DNA from: Notolepis coatsorum
Lineage: Eukaryota > Chordata > Actinopteri > Aulopiformes > Paralepididae
DNA length: 64,000 nucleotides
Assembly (NCBI GenBank): GCA_963971535.1
Contig: OZ020585.1
Location: 154,181,371-154,245,370 of the forward strand
Direction: 5' to 3'
In this document: positions 55,659 through 64,000 of the stretch, piece by piece
How the letters are laid out: the number at the start of each line of letters is the position of its first letter
Numbering within the stretch: the first letter of the stretch is position 1
Program-made: the position numbers and the translations under genes
Notes under the pieces: model-generated
Seen by the model: the letters and a program-made list of their open reading frames with translations, nothing else
Told to the model about the DNA's origin: nothing
Database searches by the model: none

Positions 55659-56739
55659 GTCATGTTTATATCTCTTTTTTAGGGGCCCCTTCATTAGTCA
55701 GGTAGTGACTACATCGGGGGGACAGGTGTCCACCACACAGCACAAAGTAAGAAAGGTCTGAAGACTGCACCATGTGCACTGATACACACTGTCACCATGT
55801 TGTTGTGATGGTGTCATGTTGTTGTGTTTATGTTATGGATGTTGACTTGACTTGACTCTTGACTTGACTTATGTTTTATATTAAAATATAGGATTGCGTG
55901 TTTATCGGCCCTGAAGCATGGCTGCCAAGTGGAGGCAGATGTAACATAATATAATAATACTTTATGTGCAGTGGTGAGTAGGTAAAACATTGGAAAAGCA
56001 CGATACTGTTCCACAGTGACCTGTTTATAAGATCCAGTAATGAGAGATCAACTTACAGTAGACATTGATAACACATATCAACCTTAGTTTTTCAACAATG
56101 TATCCTCAAACAGGGAGGAAAATGTATACATATTCAGTGAAAGGCCACTCTTCCACTCTGTACATCGCTTAGTCTTAGGAAATTACATATTTCACAAGCC
56201 CCCACCCACACACAGTACACGGCCATACATTATGTGCATTATTTGCGTGTGAGATACACGCTCAAATAACTCTGCTTATCAAATGATAACACAACATGTA
56301 AATTCATTTTAGCACTAGCATGAATCGGGCATTGTACTCCAGAAGATTCCCAGCTGGGCCTCCCTGCTAAGAATGGCAATGGGTTGATTGGCATCTATTC
56401 ATTTACTGCCGGAGCCGGAACAGCCTAAATCACAGCCAATCATTGACCCATTCAGGCAGATGGCAGGGATAGGGATAGAAAGGATTAGTCATCGTAGCCA
56501 CTGGCTTGTGTCGCACTAGACCACGGCTTTCTGACACAGAGGCACAAGCAGAGATGGTGAAAACACAGACCATTGGAAGGTGGTGGCAAGATGTAGCAAG
56601 CCAAAGCAGATGGTACGTGTTGTCCTTGTGTGTGTGAGGATGGCAGATTTACGGGCACATTGATTACCTCAACAGGTGCACAGCCACCCCTGGTCTAATT
56701 AGCTTGACCCAGGGCAGGTGTGACCTCTTAAACCATCCA
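55659..56739. other. No gene recognised
   Basis: Mixed sequence, including a TTGACTTGACTTGACT-type run (55845-55870). 56300-56700 has balanced base composition and no repeat signature; it may be single-copy host DNA. Confidence 0.45.
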
Positions 56740-56743
56740 ATCC

Positions 56744-57080
56744 GCGTCTATACTTTCCGTAGCCGCATTTCTGGCAGACGCTCTCTGATTGGCCACTGTT
56801 GCCCAATCGCGTGACGAGCTGTGTCTTTGCCCATTTCCGCATCGAACAGCCTGCAAACTACCTGCCGTTCTATCGCCATGCTCTAAGACAAACTCTAACC
56901 TTAACCAACTTCGAAAGAGTGCCTAAGCTTAACCGTCGAAAGAACTTGCCGTCACGCTCTAAGACAAACTCTAACCTTAACCAACTTCGAAAGAGTGCCT
57001 AAGCTTAACCAGTGTAGAAACAGGCGTCGGCCAATCAGAGAGCGTCTTGCCAGAAATGCGGCTACGGAAAGTATAGACGC
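56744..57080. mobile_element. Palindromic MITE, complete copy
   Basis: 337 bp with terminal inverted repeats of about 50 bp: GCGTCTATACTTTCCGTAGC at the left and GCTACGGAAAGTATAGACGC at the right, continuing through ATTTCTGGC and CTCTCTGATTGGCC. ATCC flanks both sides (56740-56743 and 57081-57084). The centre holds two direct copies of a 50-bp motif (GCTCTAAGACAAACTCTAAC to GTGCCTAAGCTTAACC; about 56878 and 56955). No coding potential. Confidence 0.85.
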
Positions 57081-57224
57081 ATCCACTCCCACACCACAGT
57101 GTGTTTACTTCCTATATTCACAAGCCAGTACAATGCTTGTATATGGTGTATATTTTTTATTGCAGATTACAGATGTTGACATTTTGCATTGTGGACATAA
57201 TTTGCAGTTGAAAAAAGGTAATAA

Positions 57225-57282
57225 ATCGCAAATATTTCTCAATATTGTGATATTACAATATTGTGACTCTAGTATCGTGAGA
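57225..57282. repeat. Possible hAT-like tip, ATATTGTGA repeats
   Basis: CAATATTGTGATATTACAAT and GACTCTAGTATCGTGA resemble the ends of a common fish hAT group. Only one end is present. Confidence 0.3.
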
Positions 57283-57632
57283 AGCCGCCTATTCTCAGTC
57301 CTTGCCCCACAATGGTGGAATGAACTACCCACCCCAGTTAGGACAGTCGAATCCCGTCCAATCTTTCGCTGTCGACTAAAGACGCCCTTCTTCAACCATT
57401 TTCAAAAAAAAAAAAAAAAAAAAAAAAAGACAAAAAGATCTAACCCAAACTAACCTTACTGTCATGCACTTGTCCTAATAACCTAACCTACACTGTAACA
57501 CGCAACACTTTGATGAATATTGTTACTCAGCTGATAGAGTTGTATCCTTCCTGATGACCTGTCGTACAGAACTTGTAAGTCGCTTTGGATAAAAGCGTCA
57601 GCTAAATGACTAAATGTAAATGTGATAATATG
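57283..57632 (+). pseudogene. L2-type LINE 3' end (L2-D)
   Basis: Plus strand encodes RSRLFSVLAPQWWNELPTPV and FRCRLKTPFFNHF, the end of an L2 reverse transcriptase (compare WNKLPAVVRG...SLLKTHLF). An A-run (57405-57428) interrupts the following 3' UTR, which ends AAGTCGCTTTGGATAAAAGC and CTAAATGACTAAATGTAAAT, the tail typical of fish L2 elements. Severely truncated. Confidence 0.7.
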
Positions 57633-57764
57633 GAATCGTGGGGCCTCTGTTGTTCCCACCCCTACCTACTTACCATTTCCCCACATGGAACGCACCTGAT
57701 TAGATAAACACGCTGCTAGTCGTTTGGTCCCCAAAGAAAATGGTGGCTTGTGTAACCCAGGTTT

Positions 57765-57880
57765 CAGATTCATAACTATTTAGTTATAGGAACATAAATA
57801 GTTAATGCCATTGAATAAGAACATAAATAGTTAATGCTATTGTGTAAGAACATAAATAGTTAATGTTATTGGGTTATATG
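57765..57880. repeat. 29-bp tandem repeat
   Basis: Three units with AAGAACATAAATAGTTAATG followed by CTATTG or TTATTG variants. Confidence 0.8.
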
Positions 57881-59074
57881 TATATTCATATGAGGTTAGC
57901 AATGTTTTGACCAAATCCTTTGAATTGCCTCACTGCCCCTTTAATTTACCTCATGACGCGAGTTAGGTGTCACAACAGTTCACACCTTGCCTTACGGCAG
58001 GTGAGCCTTGCCATACGGCAGATGAGATTATAGATTGACGGAGGCTGATGCAGCTGAATGCTGATTGAACCGAGATGAACTAGCGCCACGAAATAGTTAT
58101 CAAACAGTCATAAAAGATTCCCCCAGTTACAAAACCGAAGAGGTTGTTGCAGTTAAAGAGCATACCACTTCCAGAAGCGGTTTTGGTGAGTTTCATCAAT
58201 ATTGTGCTGTTGAATGTGCAAAATCGCTAACTCAATGCTAATCAGCTAAATAATGCAGTTCACAGAGTCATGCTAGCTCAATGCTAAAGCCCAAATTGGT
58301 TAAATGAAAACTAGAGAGAGACCGTTTCAGAAGTACTTATGGTTGTATTGATAATATGCTGTATGATAAGAACATGGTCTATATACATTTTGACTGCTTT
58401 TGAGAGTTTAATATGGAATGTGAGGAATATTCGCATATGCTAGTACACTTTAGCCTAACTTAGCATAAGACAAATGGACATTCCCACGTGCTGTGATAAG
58501 GTAGCCTACTTTAGCTTAGCATAGCTAAAAGTAGCCTGATTGACTGTTCATTCTAGAAGCAATGAAAAGATGATAAAGCAATGAAAGATGGTAAATAGCT
58601 TTTATTTTCTGAATGCCTGTATAACGCAGGCCAGGTTTTCTAGCACCCCGTTCCACCCCCGGGAAGAGTTCCCAGGAGTCCAGACGACCACCACTCATTA
58701 CGTGTGCCCACGCGGGACGAGGCAGTGTGCCGGACCGACACAAGATGGCGAGCCAACCCACTGAACCTCAGATCTAGATCAGGGCTATACCCGGAGCCTG
58801 ATCTGTTACCCCTGTTGCCTCAACACCCTGTTGCCTCAACAGCCTGGTAGGATTGTGAATTACCTTCCTCATTCCCAGTGAGGAAGTGGATCAGGAATTA
58901 ACGAACTAATTGAACTTGAGTCACAAGAACTTCCAAGGACCATCATATCCTTTTCTATGATACAAACTGATTGAACGAGAGCACAAGGACTTCCAAGGGC
59001 TTTTGACCCTGTTTCACCTTTTGTATTTTGATATTGTATTTTGTATTTGGTTGATGCACATTGTATATATGGGT

Positions 59075-59530
59075 ACTGATATTTCTCCTGTAAGAAGGGA
59101 GAGTTAAAGGGTCAATGCACCCATTAAGATACTTGAACTACTGATATTTATCCTGTAAGAAGGGAGAGTTAAAGGGTAAATGCACAGAGTAAGATACTTG
59201 AACCACTGATATTTCTCCTGTAAAGAGGGAGAGTTAAAGGGTAAATTCACCCAATAAGATACCTGAACCACTGATGTTCTGTAAAGAGGACGAGTTAAAG
59301 GGTCAATGCACCCAATAAGATACTTGAATCTCATTGATAACATATTGATTATAGTTGAATCGCTGATGGTTCTCCTGTAAAGAAAGATGGTTTAAAGGGT
59401 CATTTCAACTAATAAGGTATTTGCATTCCTATAACCTTGAATATTTTCATTGGTACTTTGTTCATATTACACCTGCAAAGGAAGAGTTTAAAGGGTAATT
59501 TCACCTAATAAGGTACTTGCATTCCCTACA
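59075..59530. repeat. 65-bp tandem repeat
   Basis: Four close units starting ACTGATATTTCTCCTGTAAG and including GAGAGTTAAAGGGT and ATAAGATACTTGAA, followed by two degenerate units (about 59365-59425 and 59475-59525). Confidence 0.85.
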
Positions 59531-60690
59531 CACTTAAAGGTTTAAATTAATATGTTTAAACACCTACCTACTGAAATGATAAACTGATATAGAGTTTACT
59601 GAATGATAAACCGTTATAGAGTTTACTGATCTGCAATTGCAGAAGAAAGATAACGAGTTACTCACAAAAAAGGGATACATCTAATGTCCAAACGTAAACC
59701 TAGCTTTTAGCTAGTGACAACCTCAGAGACGTCTGAACCAAACCTAATGTGTTGATCCAATCAACCTAGGACTTGATATCGAATTAACCTTCCTGAAAGA
59801 GGGAGTGGTTAAGAAAATAACCAAAAAGGGATACTTCACTACTTTACGTTGTATGTATTGTAATTGTCTAGCTAGCGCTGTAGAGAATAAAATACCGGTC
59901 ATTGTTATAACCTTGTCTCTGGCCTGCAATTTCCTTTAACTGTGTATATTACTCCTCTCCTCATTCGAATCTAGAACTGGTCCGTGGCGAACAGCTGTTA
60001 CTGTTAGTGACACAAGTGCTACACTTGCTCGCTCTTCAACTTTCTTTTTTTCAACCTAAATTATGTTTCTGACCAAGTTTTATTTGGGAAATAGGACACG
60101 TAATTGCTGGATCTTGATTAATATTTGATCTGCAATACCTAGTTTGATAGTTTGATCAGAATTCGGAGTATTGTACACTACTATTAAGAAAGCAAGGAAA
60201 CAAATCTTGTTAAAATAATATGCTATTTGTTTTGTCTCCGCACGCTGTGGGGTGCTCATCAGCATGACTAATGATGGTGTCTCTGTTTGATAAGTGCATC
60301 CATTGAACCCCAGAATTAAAAATCAACTGATGCATGAAATAAACAAAAGACTAGGTGCAAGATGGCTTTGAGGTATATTTGGTGAGTAAAGTGCTGGTTT
60401 CCGAGGAAAAATTCAAACTGGAGATTGGTTTCAGAGGCAATGGCTCAATTGATGAAAAGGTGATTTCAGCAGACAAAAGCAACGCATGTTACACAGCACA
60501 GCAGCAACAGGTCCATCCTTGACACAGCCTCTTCCAGACTGCGTCCCTAGCAATGGTCAGACATCGTTCTTATATCTAAACTGTTGGCCCCTATTTTCAA
60601 GATGAACTGGTCTGAGTCACACGGCCAGTCACAGGTTTTAATCAACAATGGTCTTGTGATCAGGGGTGTGTCAGGGCCCCACTTACAGAG

Positions 60691-60948
<258 letters not shown>

Positions 60949-60955
60949 GCGTCTG

Positions 60956-61678
60956 CATGTCTGATTAAATCATTTGCATTTGGCTCCTTCGAGGTGCGGG
61001 GATGACCAGTTTAACCTGTTGAGTGGATGTTCTGGTGAGACAGCTGGGGGCCATGTGTTCTCAATAAACAAATTTGTCTGGGTCTGTTTGGCCTTACACA
61101 TTAGTAACTAGATCATGCTATAATAATTTGCTGTTAATGTCTCATAACCATCAAAAATATACTACAGCTTCTCTTCTGCAGTGATCACCAGGGAATGAAA
61201 TGTTGCATCCTTAATCACATACAGTAGTTGATCCTATTACACACAACAAATCATGTTTTCCCATCTGATTGCATTGTTTTACAGAAGGTATTTTTTTAGC
61301 GTCCCTCGGTAAGAAGGCTACTAGACGTTATCAGATTTACTGTTTAACCTGTCAGTACACAGGTTATTGTAGGCCGTAACCAACGCCAAAACAACAAAAC
61401 CTGTCTCTTTATGAATACTTGTGTCTCCTAGCAACACATTAGCTCCTCTTCCTCCCATTTGTCTCACTCACTCACTCACAACATCAACCTCCCTAGCTCT
61501 CCCCAAATCATAGGTACTTGAAATTACTGACAAGTATCACAGCATCTAAGCACATGACCTGTTCACTATCCCGATGCAGGGCGACAGAGCTTCTTCCTCT
61601 TGGTGGCAGCTGTACCCTGTATGTCACCCAGTCCTTTAAATGTTTAGCTTGTTAACAGCTGGCAAAAATGAAGTATTC
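60956..61678. other. No gene recognised
   Basis: Ordinary-looking sequence, with a (CACT)n run near 61465. Nothing assigned. Confidence 0.4.
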
Positions 61679-61687
61679 TACAATGCT

Positions 61688-61816
<129 letters not shown>

Positions 61817-61968
61817 TAAACAATTGCAAAAAATACACAACAAAATATTCACATATTCTTGAGGGTACTACACATGTATTATGATACTAAAATCTCCTTC
61901 CCTACCAAATCAAGCACTTCTCTGGTCAACTTTAAGCATCAAGTCTATAAACAACATACCTCAGGTGG

Positions 61969-61989
61969 GGGGGGGGGGGGGGGGGGGGG
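61969..61989. repeat. Poly-G run
   Basis: About 21 G residues. Confidence 0.95.
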
Positions 61990-62112
61990 AAGCACCTATT
62001 TTATCGGCTCTTATAGTAAGCTAAAACAGAATTGCCTACGATTAACTTTCTGAACATACAGCAGACAAATGTAGCTCTCTCTCCATGATTGTAGAAAATT
62101 GCTGTAAATTAA

Positions 62113-62917
62113 CCTTGTGCTGTCCTAACGATGAGGGAGCTCACTGGGCTTAAGAGAGGAAAAGATACATCATGTTTAAAGCCATATACTTTTAACTGTT
62201 TACTATTTTTAAAACATTTTTTTACCCATGTTTAACATTCATAGCCTATTCTCAAGATATCTGTAAAAGATTACACATATTTTCGAATTTTAACCACTTA
62301 AATTAGTGTTTGTTTGATACCACGTCAGTTTTTATTGAAAAAAAACGGATAAACCGCCATATTCACCATATATCTATTATTTTTTTCCACTACTTTACAG
62401 CATATCAAAATGGGACAAAATTCCTGTGAATAAGAATCTGCCATTATAAAAAAGAAAGGTTGACTATTTAGCGATCAGAAATAGCCGTTAGTAAGCGTTA
62501 GTAAGCACCGGTTAGTACTAATCTATTACTAAAAGGTATGTATTGTATGTATTTTGAATGCCTGGTGTAATTATTCTGTTTATTTATCGATATATGATGT
62601 GAAAATTAGAGATTAGAGATAAAAAAAATAAAAAAAAATAGACTTGCGGTTTTATGGCGGTTTTATAGCGGTTTTATTAACATTGAAGTGGATGGGAGTA
62701 GAAAAAGCGACTAGGGGTAAAGAAGGCACTAAATCTGTAACTATTTTTCTAGAGTGTTTCATGTTATAAGCTTTTCACACAATGAACATATATGTAAAAT
62801 TAAGATATTTACCCAATTTCATGAAATAATAATAAACACAGACACCGCTGTGCTCACACACACACTCAAAATATTTCAAAAAAGTAGAAAAAGCGACTAA
62901 GGCTGCACAAGGGTTGG
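62113..62917. mobile_element. Possible TTAA-flanked piggyBac-like MITE
   Basis: TTAA at 62109-62112 is followed by CCTTGTGCTGTCCTAACG. The right side ends CTAAGGCTGCACAAGGGTTGG, with TTAA at 62918-62921. The complement of the right end, CCAACCCTTGTGCAGCC, matches the left end after a 4-base offset. TTAACCCTTGTG-type ends are common among fish repeats. The interior (805 bp) is AT-rich with GTAGAAAAAGCGACTA twice (62697, 62884). The offset between ends keeps confidence moderate. Confidence 0.5.
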
Positions 62918-62921
62918 TTAA

Positions 62922-64000
62922 AGGCAATTTTGAAAATAAGAGGTACATTCTAAGACACGCAATTTAGCTCGACGTGCACAAAGAAAATCACTTCACACTG
63001 TGTAGGTATCGGACCGGAGAGGTGATGTAAAGATCTGAAGCCACACACAAAACAGTTGGTGACCTGGGGCAGACTTTGACAAGAAGTACTTTCACTGCTA
63101 TTGTTGGGGTTGTGGTTGAAAACATTGTAGGGAAAGATTACAGTATTTTTGCCAGACCGAAACAATAATTGTTTCCATCTGAGTTGGATTGTTCTGTTTT
63201 CAATTCAACAACTCCAGGGCATCCAATTTTTTTTTAAATAAAACATCCTCTAGACATTGAAAATTATTGCTGTTTTATTTTAACTTCCGAATTGACAGAA
63301 GTGATTGCATCCCATCTTTGGTTTTCACTACAGAATGCAATATTTGTTTGCCCTGCAGCAGAATAACTTTGTATGTAAAGTCCGTACCCTTCAACCATGT
63401 ATGGGAATAAACAGAGCAAGACAAAAATGATAAGGAAGTCAGCAGGGACATTGTCCTGCGACGAGAGCAGGTCTATACGTAAATAGAAAGAGAGGTGTAT
63501 CACCACAAAATGCATCAATGAAGAAAGATCGACTGCTAACTTGGCAAGATAGTGGAGGACTGCATACACCTCATACCCATAGTATTTCCATGATCTATTA
63601 AAAACACTTTCAGTGCCGGCCGTGTTTTCCTTTTTACCCCCTTGAATGCCATCATCCACTTCAATGTTAGTGTTAAAAACGCATAATCTATGTTTTAAAT
63701 TATGGCTATGTGTCTAATCTGCCCGTCGCTTATCAATGACTTGTTTGCAGTCAACATTGTCGAAACGGATTGTTTTTCATTTTAATATCCTTTTTATAGC
63801 ATTTCGAAAAGCTATCGTTTTCTAGAAATTTTCTGTAAAATAGAAAGATTCCCTCATAAACGGCATTTATTGGAATATTCTCGAATACACTAGACACATT
63901 GTCATTTGTCGGCCTATTTATGAATCGTTTTCAAATAAAGGAAAGGCTACATCAAAATAAAATGGGGGACCCTGATGAAGTTTCAAGATTTTATTATCAT
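62922..64000. other. No gene recognised; new repeat starts at the window edge
   Basis: A 131-codon minus-strand frame (63264-63659) has no recognisable domain and is probably chance. The last 40 bp contain AAATGGGGGACCCTGATG, identical to 47519-47536 inside a hAT element, followed by a TTTCAAG LINE-type tail. Confidence 0.4.

Larger units (their letters stand above)
57633..60699. other. No gene recognised; two tandem arrays
   Basis: Besides the arrays at 57765-57880 and 59075-59530, the stretch has TATA-like and donor-like words (ATAAAAGATTCCCCCAG near 58112, GGTGAGT near 58186) and an AATAAAATACC near 59888. The order is reminiscent of a long LTR but no paired repeat or target duplication was found. 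The longest frames show no domain. Confidence 0.4.

Noticed and set aside
57753-60005. A single long LTR or virus-like element starting TGTAACCC
   Set aside because: Promoter-like and polyadenylation-like words occur in LTR order, but there is no paired repeat, no target duplication and no coding region to support it.
63264-63659. 131-codon minus-strand ORF in otherwise unassigned sequence
   Set aside because: No recognisable domain, homologous copy or codon pattern, and no splice or promoter context; chance length in AT-rich DNA is likely.

Overview
The window looks like a gene-poor, transposon-packed stretch of a ray-finned (teleost) fish genome. Every coding region that can be recognised belongs to a mobile element: L2-, Rex1- and L1-type LINEs, BEL/Pao and other LTR elements, and hAT, piggyBac and PIF/Harbinger DNA transposons. 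These come with abundant microsatellites ((TG)n, (AAT)n, (GGAGA)n) and minisatellites. No convincing host gene, tRNA gene, rRNA gene or CRISPR array was found. The mix of families points to a fish, but the species cannot be told from the sequence.

Layout. 1-2638: 5' part of a decayed BEL/Pao element on the minus strand. 4250-12535: a 5'-truncated L2-type LINE (minus) split by a TTAA-flanked piggyBac-like element (8084-12233), which itself carries a hAT element (8189-9547) and a small two-LTR element (9606-11457). 12536-16604: mostly unassigned sequence plus a minisatellite split by a Rex1-like LINE tail. 16605-18368: an internally deleted PIF/Harbinger element. 18431-32814: a young BEL/Pao element (minus) with a 5-bp GTAAG target duplication, whose left LTR was split by a full-length L2-type LINE with two open ORFs (19076-24666). 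32815-43030: head-to-head and inverted Harbinger copies that trapped two hAT elements, a solo LTR and a second piggyBac-like element. 43030-44500: scrambled pieces of a hAT transposase gene. 45228-47118: a second copy of the first L2 family. 47263-52068: a hAT element carrying a Rex1-like LINE with one open 991-codon ORF. 52290-54020: an L1-type LINE end split by a TTAA-flanked MITE. 54.0-64 kb: more decayed tips, a 138-bp insertion with a 14-bp target duplication and a hammerhead-like motif, a palindromic MITE, a 65-bp tandem repeat, long microsatellites and otherwise unassigned sequence.

The elements do not form a pathway; they form a record of successive insertions. Target-site duplications give the order in many places: L2 then piggyBac then hAT/LTR; Harbinger then hAT, hAT, solo LTR and piggyBac; BEL then L2; hAT then Rex1; L1 then TTAA MITE. 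The youngest-looking pieces are the BEL element (its LTRs differ at about 1% of sites by eye), the L2 inside it, and the open Rex1-like LINE. All alignments were done by eye, so boundaries may be off by a few bases.
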